Source: Halicephalobus mephisto (taxonomy: Eukaryota > Nematoda > Chromadorea > Rhabditida > Panagrolaimidae). From it: DNA of 64,000 nt. Below are positions 23,825 to 35,815 of this stretch, piece by piece. Both the position numbers and the translations under genes were made by a program. Below the pieces are notes generated by a model that saw only the letters and a list, made by a program, of their open reading frames with translations, did not search any database and was not told the DNA's origin. The stretch is from the NCBI GenBank assembly GCA_009193035.1, contig SWDT01000016.1:496001-560000 (forward strand), in the 5' to 3' direction. Numbering within the stretch: position 1 is the stretch's first letter; each line of letters begins with the position of its first letter.

Positions 23825-25310
23825 ATGAAGAAATTAAATCCACAACCTCAGCCAGGATATGCCGTCTCTTCTGAGAGCGAATCTGAATCGGATTCGAACT
23901 CAGATATTGCTCAAGCTTCGCAACTAAATAAATCTTGTCTAATATCTGGTGAAGTTCCATCATCTGAGTCCGAAAGTGACAATGAAACCTGGGACATTCA
24001 TACTTCACAACCAAATGTCAATGTTTCGTCATCTTCAAAGAAAACATCAAAATTCGTCTGTAGTGTACAACAAGGAGAAGTGGAATCTGAGTCGGAAGAA
24101 GAAGGTAGGTATCAATCATTTGATTATCAAGCAATTAATTACAGTTAAACCTTCTAAAAATATCGTTACACCAGGAATTGCTATTAGCGATAGTGAATCT
24201 GAATCGGATGATATGATACCAGGACCTTATGAAACCGGTATACAACAAGGAGTAGTGGAATCGGAAGATTCAGACTCTGAGCCAGAAGAGCCAATTCACA
24301 CAGCCACATCTAAGACTGCTGTTCCAACTAGCACTTTTAAGTCTCGTCCAGTAAATCCTACTCCTTCAATCCAGAAACCACCTCCGAAGGAAACTTTCAA
24401 CTTTCCACAAGAATTTATCGACGCTTTCAGAGAACAAACTCTCCAACCTTATACTCATACCAAGAAATTGAAAGAAAAAGCTAAACAACTCTTAAAATTT
24501 GATCCAATCACCTTCGCCTGCTGTGTCTGCACTGAGAACTACTACAAGACCGATGAATACGGTAAATGCAGTAGTATTTTCAACGGAAACAAGAAGGGGA
24601 AAGTGATCCACACAATCTGTCGTCAATGTCTGATACAAGCCACATACCTCGAGAATGTGAGTTTGGACCAACAGGGGAGAGGAATCAAATGTCCTCTTGG
24701 CGACTGCGAGAACGTCTTACTCATGAGTGAAATCCAACAGTTCATGGAAGAGGGACACAGAGAACAGTTAATTGAAAGAATAGGAGCCATATCAATTGGA
24801 TCTGCCAAGATTGCGCATCTCTTCAGATGCTTTGATTGTGCTACACCAGTGATTGCGGATAACGGGAAAAATTTCTATTTCTAATAATTAAATGTCCGAA
24901 ATGTGACAGAATGAATTGCAAACATTGTGAAAAAGAATACGTAGGAGACCATGAAGGCAGAACTTGTCAAGAGCTGATCGAATATGAAGAGGACCAAAGA
25001 ATGAAAGGCAGAGCTAAAGCGTAGTTTTTAGAATCTTAATTATAATCTAATTCGACGTTTCAGTGCAGCCAAAGTTGATGAAATTGCCATTCATCGGTGT
25101 CATCGATGCCATCTCCAATTTATCAAACAGGAAGGCTGCAACTTTATCACTTGCAATTGTGGGGCGACTCAATGTTACCTTTGCAGAGCTCAAGACATCA
25201 ACGGCAATCACTTCCAAGGGGCCAACGCTTGTAACCAATTTTCCAACGGTTATGTCATTGAAACTCAAAAAATCAAAGAGGAACGACGTCGTCAAGGATT
25301 TAAGGATTAA
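23825..25310 (+). pseudogene. RNF216/TRIAD3-like RBR ubiquitin ligase, copy A, frame-broken
   Basis: Exons 23825-24104, 24145-25020 and 25064-25310 encode an acidic SES/SESE-rich N-terminus, then RING1 (CCVC..ICRQC), an IBR and RING2 (CHRCHLQF..EGC..CNCGATQCYLC), ending RRRQGFKD. The EGC Cys is the expected catalytic thioester residue of RBR ligases. Inside the IBR, at about 24880-24889, the sequence TAATAATTAA introduces stops and shifts the frame; the residues that follow in another frame (CPKCDRMNCKHC) match copy B again, so the protein is interrupted. The last intron has donor GTAGTT where copy B has GTAAGT. Two explanations fit: recent pseudogenisation, or translation of a truncated RING1 protein. 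The start was set at ATG 23825 because it aligns with the start of copy B; in-frame upstream codons back to 23648 are not needed. Confidence 0.75.
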
Positions 25311-26601
25311 TTTATTTTATCAACTCACAATATGGTTTTGTAAATGTCTAGAAAATAACAGTTTAGAATCCCGTTAAGTAGTAAATATACATAATTAAAA
25401 ATTCCTTTTTAGTGCAGGTTCCTGAAAACATTTAAGAGATATAAAATTGAAACTGCATCTCTTCAGTTGTTCTGCAATAAACACAATATCATTTCCGTTG
25501 ATAATTATAGACATCTTGGGAAACCTATCTTTAACTTCTCTTTTTATCCTTCACATCATATATTTTGTCGGAATTTTTCTGAAACCGACATCTCTCTTAA
25601 TTCTTCTTTCTTAATCATCAAATATACATGGTTATCCTTGAATTTGTCTTAGAGGCAATTTGTTAATATTGGTAGAAAATGAAAGTTTCAATTCATTCAA
25701 CAGCTCTAATTCAGAAATTGGAAATTAAAGAAATATTACTGCAGTTAAAATTTTACAAATTCACTCTCGTCAGTCGATTTATTTTTGTTATATTTCAGAG
25801 ATGATAAAATCTGTTATCTGTTGAGATTCAACCCTTTCAAAAATCAGCGGGAAAAATTGTAAATCATTTATTTTCTCAGGTGCTTGATCAAACTAGAGTA
25901 CAGAGCTTCGCTCATGTCAAAATATCCATTTTATCTCTCTAAATTAGACTATAAAACATCAGTTCACAAATAAATTTGAAAATAAATTAGCGGATAATAA
26001 TTTCTTTATGAATTTTTCAGATTGCAATTTGTATAGTTTTTATCAAGAACAAATGTTCAGAAGTTATAGTAATTCATTCTGAGTCCGAAAATAATCCAAC
26101 AATGATAAAGAAACTGGATAATTCATCTATTTTATTTAGCAATCATTAATCGCAAAAATTTGCATTGATGCCTAGAAATCAACCAAGAATGACCAAGCCT
26201 CTCAGATATATTCTCAAAAAGTAAACATCGTCAATATTTTTCAAGACTGCAGACAAATATTGCTTCAGAAATCAAATTACTCTATTGCTGCTTTTGGAAT
26301 TTTAAAGGAAATTACTTCAAACATATTCTTTGATTATATCCATATTATTCTTCCGCTGGTTGTCAATTTATTTCATAAATTACTTTAAAAACTATAGTAT
26401 TCTTCAAAAACATAAGGGTTATCATTCATTTTGAAAGAGAAAGAAATTATTGATTCGACTTTCCAAACTGATAAAAATAATTTTCTCGTAGAGAACCAAA
26501 AACTAAAGCTGTTTCAACTGGCTCAATTTCATGATCTAAATAAAAAAGTAATTAGTGAGCTATTTTTCTACTTTATCGATTACATTGTTGGATGGTTAAA
26601 G
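25311..26601. other. Intergenic stretch between RBR copies
   Basis: AT-rich sequence with no supported gene. From about 26415 it matches the region upstream of copy A, marking the second copy of the duplicated unit, which probably includes the promoter. Confidence 0.5.
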
Positions 26602-28242
26602 ATGAGTTTTGCTCCAGTACTTCAGCCAGGATATGCCACTTCTTCTGAAAGCGAATTTGATTCGGATCCAGATGACCCTCAACTTTCTCAATTGAAAGCA
26701 TCCAAACCGATTCCAGGTGAAGTTCCATTATCTGAGTCTGAAAGTGACAATGAAACCTGGGACATTCATACTTCACAGTCAAATGCCAATGTTTCGTCAT
26801 CTTCAAAGAAGACATCAAAATTCGTCTGTAGTGTACAACAAGGAGAAGTGGAATCTGAGTCGGAAGAAGAAGGTAGGTCTCAATCATTTGATTATTAAGC
26901 AATTAATTACAGTTCAACCTTCTAAAAATATCGTTACACCAGGAATTGTTGTTAGCGATAGTGAATCAGATTCGGATGATATGATACCAGGACCTTATGA
27001 AACCGATATACAGCAAGGAGTAGTGGAATCTGAGTCGGAAGAAGAAGGTAGGTCTCAATCATTTCATTATTAAGCAATTAATTACAGTTAAACCTTCTAA
27101 AAATATCGTTACACAAGGAATTGCTGTTAGCGATAGTGAATCTGAATCGGATGATATGATACCAGGACCTTATGAAACCGGTATACAACAAGGAGTAGTG
27201 GAATCGGAAGATTCAGACTCTGAGCCAGAAGAGCCAATTCACACAGCCACATCTAAGACTGCTGTTCCAACTAGCACTTTTAAGTCTCGTCCAGTAAATC
27301 CTACTCCTCCAATCCAGAAACCACCTCCGAAGGAAACTTTCAACTTTCCACAAGAATTCATCGACGCTTTCAGAGAACAAACTCTCCAACCTTATACTCA
27401 TACCAAGAAATTGAAAGAAAAGGCTAAAAAACTCTTAAAATTTGATCCAATCACCTTCGCCTGCTGTGTCTGCACTGAGAACTACTACAAGACCGATGAA
27501 TACGGTAAATGCAGTAGTATTTTCAATGGAAACAAGAAGAGGAAAGTGATCCACACAATCTGTCGTCAATGTCTGATACAAGCCACATACCTCGAGAATG
27601 TGAGTTTGGACCAACAGGGGAGAGGAATCAAATGTCCTCTTGGCGACTGCGAGAACGTCTTACTCATGAGTGAAGTCCAACAGTTCATGGAAGAGGGACA
27701 CAGAGAACAGTTAATTGAAAACATTGGGAACTTCTCTATTGCGGCCGCCAATATTTCGAATCTTTATAGATGTCCCAATTGTGCCATTGCGGTAATTGTC
27801 GATGAAGAGAAGCCTTGTTATCAGTGCCATGAATGCAAAAGAATAAATTGCAAAAATTGTGATAGGGAATATGTGGGAGATCACGAAGGCAGGACTTGTC
27901 AAGAGTTGATCGAATACGAACGAAAGATGAAAAACAGAGCTGCAGCGTAAGTTTTAGAATCTTAATCTGAACTAAATTGAATATCTCAGGGCAGCGAAGA
28001 TTAATGAAATAGCTGTTCACCGTTGCCATCGATGCAACATCCAGTTCGTCAAGCTGAATGACGGATCTTGCAACAAGATGACTTGCAAATGCGGAGCAAC
28101 GCAATGCTACCTCTGTGGAGCTAAGGATATTACCTACGACCACTTTGGACAGAACAAGCCTTGTCAGCTTTTCACTGATGCTCACGCTATTGAAGAACGC
28201 AAACTTGCAGAGGAACGGCGCCGTCAAGGATTGAACGATTAG
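26602..28242 (+). CDS. RNF216/TRIAD3-like RBR E3 ubiquitin ligase, copy B, intact
   Basis: Four exons (26602-26872, 26913-27047, 27088-27946, 27990-28242) give 505 codons plus TAG with phases matching throughout. The N-terminal third is acidic low complexity (SESESD, ESESEEE, SDSESDSDD), then comes a Pro-rich linker. The catalytic module follows: RING1 (CCVCTENYY..HTICRQCL), IBR (CPNC..CYQCHECKRINCKNC..HEGRTC) and RING2 (CHRCNIQF..GSCNKMTCKCGATQCYLC), ending ERRRQGLND. In RBR enzymes the Cys of GSC receives ubiquitin from E2 before transfer. The spacing and the HEGRTCQEL segment resemble RNF216. Exon 2 duplicates the start of exon 3. AATAAA lies at 28315-28320. Substrates cannot be inferred. 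Confidence 0.85.
26913..27047 (+). repeat. Duplicated acidic exon in RBR copy B
   Basis: This 135-base exon repeats the first part of the following exon, including PSKNIVT, SDSES and DDMIPGPYET. Its flanking introns, each about 40 bases starting GTAGGTCTCAATCATTT, are nearly identical to each other. Copy A lacks this exon. The length is a multiple of three, so frame is kept. It looks like a local tandem duplication of an exon plus intron after the two gene copies separated. Confidence 0.85.
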
Positions 28243-28912
28243 TATATTTGATTAACTTACAATATGATTTTGTAAATTTCAAAAAAACTAATATAGTTTG
28301 TGCTTCCATTGGCTAATAAATATACATACTTAACCCTATCATAATGAAATTTCTCGGAAATACCTAAGATATGTTAGTCATTGACAATATTTGTTCAATC
28401 TCTTTTCAAATTAACAAACATCATTCATTCTGATGAGATGGACAGTTAAGAAATCTATTGTTCTTCCATAATGAGTAAGAACATAGCAAAAATGACACTT
28501 GTTAATAAACGTTCAGTAATGAAGAAAATCTGTCTGTAGAGGAAGCTATTGTCTTCAAGAACCGTCAAATATTCAACAAACAACAAATTTAATCCACTCG
28601 ATTTTAATAAGAGATTCTCTCAAATAATGATATGTGATAAAGTAGAAAAGAGTAAAGATAACCAACTTGATATCTTTACCTACAGTTCTGCCAATTAATA
28701 ATGATGTGTTTGTCAAAAGAATACCGGTGTTCAATGTGGAAACTTTTGTTCTCAACTATGAGATCGTTTGTTCTAGATAGGGGATGATAAGAAATGTGTT
28801 TCTGTTGATAAGTATCGGTACTTTTCTTCTCCAACAGAATATTCCGATTGTTGTCAACATTGTCTTCCATCATCTTCAGAACTATGTGAAAAGTTGAAGG
28901 CAATTTTCCTCA
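28243..28912. other. Intergenic, 3' region of RBR copy B and downstream of the bZIP gene
   Basis: Contains the AATAAA at 28315-28320 for RBR copy B. Otherwise AT-rich with no supported gene; it separates convergent transcripts. Confidence 0.5.
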
Positions 28913-29572
28913 TCACTTTGCTTTTGAATTCTTATTTTGACAGATATGTCTGAGATAAATGAAATCTTCTCCTGCTTCTATTCTTCTCAAAGTAGTACTC
29001 ACAATATTTAAACAGTAATCACACAGTTGTTCCCGGTATTTTCTAACGTTTTCATCGATTTTCGTTTTTTTCTCAAGAATCTGCTGATATTTCTGAACTA
29101 ATAAATCCAACATTAGTTTCTGTTTCTTAACTTTCAAATTATGACGTTCTCGAGATTTTTTTGAACTGGCATTTTTCCTTACTCTTCTTTCTTCGTTATT
29201 AAAAACACGTGGTCGTCCTCGGAGTCGATTTTTGAGAGATTTGTTGGTCTTTTTGGGCACTGGATGTTTCAGTTTATTTGGAGATTCTAACCTTGAGACT
29301 GAAAATTTCATTAAAATACTATTTTAATTAAAACTTCACAAACCTACCTTCGTCAATGGAGTTATCATTTCTTGGTTTCGCTTCAGAAGCGACAATGTTT
29401 GAAATCTGTTGAGATTTATTTTTCTCACTCGTTGTTTTGACGGTTGTGTAGCAATTCCCTTTCCCCCAATGATATTCCTCCCTATTGGAGACCATCAGTG
29501 AAGGAGAGAAAATGCCAGTGAAGGGAAAATATCCCACAACTTTCCGACGATGTTGAGACGCTTCCCGTTCCT
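28913..29572 (-). CDS. bZIP transcription factor, 5' end not resolved
   Basis: Two minus-strand exons, 29572-29348 and 29298-28913, join in phase (G plus TC gives Val) and end at 28913. The basic region contains NASSKKSR, matching the bZIP signature N-x-x-(A/S)-x-x-(S/C)-R, and is preceded by a basic RGRPRVF segment. The following helix has hydrophobic heptads (LMLDLLVQKY, then VRKYREQL) of a zipper, shorter and less Leu-regular than typical. Members of this family bind DNA as dimers in the nucleus. The exon at 29572 starts after a TTTTTATTTAG acceptor, so at least one upstream exon is missing; the ATG at 29633 reads through that intron and gives a false signal peptide. I cannot assign an orthologue. 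Confidence 0.65.
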
Positions 29573-32030
29573 CTAAATAAAAACAGAAATTAATCAACAA
29601 AATTATAAAATAATTAAAAAACAGTAATTTCATTGAAAACCAATTTGTAAAGTGCTAGAGGACATGAATTTGATATTTTAAATATATAAAATCCAGACTC
29701 TAGTCTGATGAAACCTCAGAAAGTACTTCAAATTCAATAAATAAAATAAAAAAAGGATTTTTGCAGTTGTATAAAGGGAAAAATCGAATGATGATTTAAC
29801 TTAAAATATTGAATTCATCATTGAATCTATCGTATATTCTTCGATTTGAAAGGTCAACAATTTAGAATTCAAAAAATCATTTAGAGTAATCGACTAATTA
29901 TACATTAAAATACTTCTTATTTCAAAGTCCTATGATCACAATTAGCAATTAAAGTCAAAATTACACAAAGCGTTAAAACAACAAAATTTCTTAAAGAAAT
30001 GCAACAATGAAACTTTAAATACGTTATATTGATTACCATAATTTCAGTATTTTTAAAACTTGTTGCAGACGTTCAGTTTCGTTAAAATTTTTATCTCTAA
30101 CTTGAATAACTAAGCAAATATAAAAAACGCGATACAATATGAGATCAAACAATAAAAAGAAAAATAACCTTCCTTTGCTTTAAAACGAATACATAAAATG
30201 TTTCTCTCTGACCGAGCGAATACTGTATTCTTTACAAAACCCGACAATCCAAAGACTAGATTATTATGCAAAACATACGGATTTATAAAAGTGATATATT
30301 TATTCAATAGAATTCATAGTAGACAGGACGAATTTCACGTTGACCTGAAAATACCGAAGTTTGTTGATTTTCTTTTGTCCGTTTGTCGTAGAAATAAAGG
30401 GACACCCTTGGTGCTTAACCATTTCGTGTATTAAAAACAAATATTGCAAATGAGACACGAGTAAAACATTTTCTTGTTTGTTCAGCTTGTAATCATTTAG
30501 TTTTCGAAAAGTAAATCCGAATAAACAATAGAAGTTAAATATTTTCGTTGTTGACTTTAAGACAAAAAAATCTGTTTAAATTTTAATTAAAAACATGAAA
30601 TAAATTTTTGCGGATTTTTATTTATTGCACGAAATGTAAAAGTTATATAAATTGTCAGTAAAAATCAATTTTTTATTTTCATTAAACAACCAATCAGGGA
30701 GTTAGAAAAGATTTCATTCTTCGAAGATTCAATTTTTCAAAAAGTCACGTAGATATTTTATGTTTATTTTTCCTATTCTCAAACAAATCGAAAAAGGATT
30801 ACAACTTAATAAATGCATTCAAAATGACAAGAAAGCCAAGTCCATAAGTGCTTTTGTAGAAATTCTAAACGAATATCCTTTTATTTTTAAATTTAAAAAA
30901 TCCAAAAATCACCCAAATCGTCGAGAAAAATCTGATTTATTAAACGACTGTAGTAATGATGTTATTGTGTGGTTGTTAGGACCTTCGTGATCATGTGGGA
31001 AGACTGTATTCCTACTGTACTCCTAAATATGAACCATGTTTATTTCTTCCACATGAGGTAAAGACAAAGGGATGAGGATTACGACTGGTCAGATCCGGTT
31101 TCAGACCTGCTCTGGCTCAGTCGTTTTGATAGATTCTCTTTATGGTACTCGAATCTCATCTTTCAGTCACCGACTAACTGAGCGGCGCTTCTGGCTTTTG
31201 TACATGGCTTTATTTTGGACAGACCGAGCTCATCCTTCTGCCTACACAGCCAATCAGGAAGTTAAAAAAATTCAATCCTATAAATCAAATAGATGAAATT
31301 TACTCTCTACATTCAGGGGGAAATCGACAAAGAAAATATAACTTTGCTAACACACATAAGATGACAAAATCCTAAGCTTGTAGAGATTCCTGTGGAGATT
31401 TTTATTATGAATTTTAAGGAAAATTAACTAAAAATAGGTGACAGTGTTTTTAGTTGAAGAAGCACTAATAATCGTCAAAAAACTAAAAGTCAACCAAATT
31501 CATATATGACAGAGTAAATATTAACGACATTTGAACTGATTTGGATATCCTAGGATTCCAAAACATTGAACAGCCTGATCTATATTATTACTGTACTAGA
31601 TGAAACTGTTAGGACTGAATATGAATAGGAAAACTTTTAAGAATAACTTCAAGGTAATCTTATTCCACTTAGAAGAGACTCGATAAACATCTTGACTTTG
31701 AAAACCTCAGATTTTACAAAATAACCAAATCTAATAGAAACCTGAAAGTCAACTACTGTAATCTAACTTTCTCTAAGACCTTCCACTTTGCCAAAGACGA
31801 AACAAGCTCCTGAATCAGAAACAACTGTCAAAAGATTATCTAAATTAATCCAAAATCTAAGCTTCACATGCATCTTTTAAAAACAGTAATCATGAATTTC
31901 AAAAACATTTCCAAAATTTCTATTTTTTCAACTTTGAGCATCAAATCTTAAATCCAACAAAGCAGTTTATACCTTTTATAATTAGTCAACTACAAAATCT
32001 TTCTGGATCTCAAATATTAATAAAGAACAC
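29573..32030. other. Intergenic stretch, no convincing gene
   Basis: About 2.4 kb of AT-rich sequence that should include the first exon(s) of the bZIP gene somewhere near its left end. A patch with more balanced composition at about 31070-31260 has a 74-codon frame on the plus strand, but no domain, start context or splice partner. No tandem array was noticed. Confidence 0.45.
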
Positions 32031-33334
32031 TTAAAAATAGTGAAGATCAAAATAACTCCGAACAAAATACAACCCGATTGCTATGAAGCAAACCAGCACT
32101 GATAGAAAAACAATTTTGGATCTTTTTGGAGGTCGTACTTGAGGTGGTCTTGATCGGGGTTTTGGAGATCCTAGAACCATTTTCCGATACATCAGCTTCT
32201 TCTCTTGGAATTGTGCATTTTTCAATTTCTTACAAAGTTCGTAATCTTGCCGAAATAACTACAAAGCTCCTTTAATAATAATTCAATAAATTTAAACTCA
32301 CTTCGAAATCAGCAGTCTCTTGATTATTGACCAATTCCGTCAGAATTTTAAAAGCTTCATCGTATTCCTTCGTCGCCATCAATAGTGTGTACTTTGCTAC
32401 TTTCAACTTCAATCTACTTGGATCAAGTTGAAGAGCTTTTTCAACATATTCTAATGCAGTACGTTCTTCTTTCAGTTTCTCATAACAATAAGCCATATTT
32501 GTCAAAACATCTACATGAATTCTCTTGAAATCACGGTCAGATAATTCCTTCTGAATAATATCCAATATCCTAAAATCAACTAATCACTACCAATATCCCC
32601 CAGAGCTAAACTTACGTCTTATTCATCAAATGCGCTCGATGAAACTGTCTATACTTAAAGAAGTACTTTGATCTCTCCATCAACTGAATAAAAAATTTGT
32701 TGATATCTTTGTCCTTCATGTCATCGAAATCGACAACATTTCCCAAAGAAAGTAGTTCTATTTCATATTCTTGTGGAGCATTCGAAGGCACATTCAGACC
32801 GAAACCAGCTTCTCCATAAGCCAATCTGCTTTCACATTTGACCGCGGAAATCTCTCCAGGTATCATCAGTTGAATCGTCAATTCCCAAGCTTCAATCACA
32901 TAATTGAATCCTAGTGGAAATGTAAAATCTTCATGTTCATCTTCAGGATTAGTATTGCTTGAAATCCGTACTGTTACCCATTGTCGAAGATTAGGTCTTT
33001 CACCAGCTCCTTCCTTGATTATTTTCTTCCAAAGAGCTCCAGATCCAAGAATATCTTCAAAGCCGTCTTCATCTACTTCGTCTTCAGAAGAACATTCATC
33101 ATGTTCAGCTTTGATTTCTTCTTTTGTAGCTCTGATTCTGTGTCTTTCACATTCAGCTTCCAATTCATCACTAGAGGGGCTTTTAACTTGACGGGCGAGT
33201 TCCTTGGCCTCGATTATTCTGGGGATTTCTGAATCGCTGACTCCTCGTTCTTCATCCACGGATCCGTCCAAAGAAGGTTCTCCACTACTGACAGCCTTAC
33301 GAGGGACCAGAACAAAGTTCTCATCGTCATCCAT
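32031..33334 (-). CDS. FKBP8-like tail-anchored immunophilin (FKBP domain, TPR, C-terminal TM)
   Basis: Exons 33334-32616, 32569-32302 and 32258-32031 join to 404 codons plus stop. The protein has an acidic N-terminal third, an FKBP-type segment beginning DILGSGALWKKIIKEG and ending in an AYGEAGFG..P..YEIELL block, a TPR-like helical region (YCYEKL..ALEYVEKALQLDP), a basic proline-rich stretch and one C-terminal hydrophobic helix (IVFLSVLVCFIAIGLYFV) with a short luminal tail. This order is that of FKBP8/FKBP38, a mitochondrial/ER tail-anchored co-chaperone. Several residues of classical FKBP active sites are not obvious, so PPIase activity is doubtful. The start was chosen at MDDDENF because a TTTTTTCAAG acceptor abuts it. 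It lies 103 bases downstream of the Gemin2 stop on the same strand, suggesting an operon. Confidence 0.85.
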
Positions 33335-33344
33335 CTTGAAAAAA
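33335..33344 (-). promoter_or_regulatory. Putative SL (probably SL2) trans-splice acceptor for the FKBP8-like gene
   Basis: The minus strand reads TTTTTTCAAG directly before the ATG at 33334. With only 103 bases separating it from the Gemin2 stop at 33438, this is the arrangement of a downstream operon gene in Caenorhabditis. SL2 use is inferred, not seen. Confidence 0.55.
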
Positions 33345-33437
33345 TACAAAAATTGAAAAGCAATGAAAAAATATAAAGTCGTTTTAAACGATTAATCAAT
33401 TTCTCGAAAACTTGCAAAACTTAACAATTGTTCAAAA

Positions 33438-34279
33438 TCAAGAGTAATCTGATAAATCCCGTTGACCAAAACATAACGAAACAATGGCAATAAACATGGT
33501 ATATTCAATGGCTAGTTCTTTCTGATCTTCTGTTAATTTCGATCTCGCTTGTCTGCAGCATCTGGCAAACTCCCTTAGTAATGACATCACGTCGTGGTTA
33601 ATTGGAGTCTGAACAACCAGTAAAACGGCATAAATCCATTCAAACAAAGGTCTTGTATATCCGATTTCGTTAAAAGCCTGGAAGAATATATAAAAATGTA
33701 AAAAATAACAAAAATCTACCGAGATTAAATGGTCTATCAGACTGTCGATTTGGCTATCTGTAAAGCTGAGTACCAGTCTCGTTGTTGGTGGAGTTCCTCT
33801 GTGTTTAGCGAAAATAGGAATATGGTTTTCTTCGATAGGGACGTTCTCGTTTCTTTGGACAAGACACAACTTCTTCCAGACCTGAGAATTTGAAACTTTG
33901 GGTAATTTCTTCATATCAATCTTAGGTATAGAACAACGTAGACTACTGATTCGTTCTCTGTTTTTGTTAAATCTGACAGCCTAAAGCAAAATTAAAATTA
34001 TTTCATATATGAAATTACTGAAAAACTTACGAAATCCTCCTGCCATTCTTTTTCTGGAGCAAATTGACATGTCCTTGGGATATCTGGTTCTTTCCTCACA
34101 ATACTTGATGAAATCGATTTAATTTTTGCCGGATCGATATTGGCAACAACGACATCGGGACAGTTCCTTCTGTTCACGTGGACCTGTCTCATGTACTCTT
34201 CCACTGTCGTTGCTGGTTTCTCGAGGTCCACAGCATCTGGGTCGAAATCTTGAAGTTTGTAAACTGGTTGTTGATCCAT
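33438..34279 (-). CDS. smi-1: Gemin2 (SMN complex subunit)
   Basis: Exons 34279-34031, 33980-33720 and 33677-33438 join in phase 0 to 249 codons plus TGA. The family motif NCPDVVVANIDPAK lies near residues 38-51, followed by WQEDF just before the first splice. The C-terminal half is helical (LFEWIYAVLLV, LLREFARCCRQ, TMFIAIVSLCFGQRDLSD), as in Gemin2. Gemin2 binds SMN and the Sm pentamer and is needed for assembling spliceosomal snRNPs in the cytoplasm. Length is close to the animal family (about 250-280 residues). It is the upstream member of a close same-strand pair with the FKBP8-like gene. The symbol smi-1 is the C. elegans Gemin2 name, applied by family recognition. Confidence 0.88.
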
Positions 34280-35457
34280 GAAGGCAGGAGAAAGCGAGAT
34301 AGACGGGATAAAAACCGGCCAGAATGAGTTTCGAAAAATTCAACTTTGCGTTGATTGTCAATATTCACAAAACACCAAAATTTCATCTGTTTCATTATTC
34401 AAATTTCATTCGATTTAACATTTTTAATTAACTCTTCCATATATAATCTTGGTTTTTATCTGACTAAACTACGCTGGAGGATCACTTTATTTGAAAACAA
34501 TTTGACGTTTGGTTTGCAGGTCAATATTTTTTAACCACAATCCAAACAATGACGACAGCAAACGTGCCATTTCTCGGACAGTGGACTCTAGTCGGAATCC
34601 AAGTACTTTACGATAGTTATTTGGAAATTGGAATCTGGTTCTAAACGTTCAAATCCTTCTTTTCACTTGTAAAAAAGATCAAAGGAATATGCCGCGCGTG
34701 AAAATTATTGGATGAACGATTTTATGTTCCTTCCAACTGATAGCTTTGTCAACAGCTGTGAGACTGTAGCCGTCTAAACTTAGCTTTATTCTAGGTCAAG
34801 AATTTTTGAAAATAAATTTAATTTTTTTTGGTGTTCATTTTTCAATTTTTCGGTTTTCTTTGATCTGCCGCAATTGACAAATTGCAACTTGATTAACCCC
34901 AGGTCGGCTTCTTTAATTGATGGCAAATATGCTTTGAATTTATTTTGAAAATTCACTAAAATTGTGAGAACCTCTCTATCGGCTTTTCTTTGATCTTTAT
35001 TTTCCTGCAGAAGTTTTTTAAATTTTTATCATTTCACTTGTTCGGTCAAGTGAATATTCCTTCTTTGTTCATTTTTGTTGGATCCCCATTTTTCGAATCA
35101 AATGGACAGAAAAAATGGCATTGCAGCTGTTCAAACGCCCGATGCGCAATTTCTTGTTCATTACGATCTTGTTCGGTTGGGGGACTTTGAAATGAGTTCC
35201 CGCGATCGGACTCTTTCAAATTTCCATCCAAATAGCTGCCGCGCGTCCTTTATGAAGAGAACATGGATGTTCGACAGCCTGACCAGACGGTAGGAGATCA
35301 ATCCAGGATAATTGATCGGGGTTTTGGGTAACAATAGGAAGTAGGCAGGGAGATGGAAGTGCTTCAGAGGAGGTCAAAGTTGAACAACAACTGCATTTCA
35401 AAATTCCAAAGCAGCATATTTAAATAAGGTCCAAAAGTGATGAAAAACCATTTTTTC
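34280..35457. other. Start of the long gene-free region upstream of pop-1
   Basis: Contains the presumed promoter of the Gemin2 operon near 34280-34500. The short overlapping frames at 34990-35400 have no domain or splice support. No feature is otherwise recognised. Confidence 0.4.
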
Positions 35458-35815
35458 AGTCACTATTCCTCAATGTAAGAATAGTATCTGAAGGTGGTCA
35501 AAAAGCATTTTTTTCAAACACTATCCAAGTTTCTTCTTTAACCCAAGGATAGTGTCTGTTTTGAACGGTTATTTTTCATTTTTAAGCACTATTCTAGTTT
35601 TTTTTCTGAATAAGATAAAAACAGAATAGGATAGTGACTAAAAATTCCGACATTGCTAATTTTAATCACTATTATTTTTCTATCTACTTTGCCATGCCTT
35701 AGTGTCTAGAATTAGAAAAAAGTCTAAATAGACACTATCCAGAATTACTTCTTTAGTTTAATTGCAGTTTCGGATAGTGACTAAAAACACATTGGTTTTT
35801 CTAGATACTATCCAA
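35458..35815. repeat. ATAGTG-hairpin repeat element, copy 1
   Basis: A cluster of alternating words GGATAGTGACTAAAA or GGATAGTGTCT and their complements (AGTCACTAT, AGACACTATCC), spaced roughly 40-80 bases. Opposed words can pair into short hairpins. At least six related clusters follow within 20 kb. No ORF is associated. Confidence 0.8.

Noticed and set aside
29328..29633. An N-terminal hydrophobic start (MKLLFFNYFIILL) on the bZIP gene
   Set aside because: It reads through an intron ending TTTTTATTTAG; a signal peptide on a bZIP factor is implausible.
31072..31296. A 74-codon frame in a compositionally balanced patch
   Set aside because: No start context, splice partner or family motif; other frames of the same patch have stops.
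34990..35401. Several overlapping frames on both strands
   Set aside because: Mutual shadows in a more balanced patch; no Met or splice context is favoured and no motif is seen.
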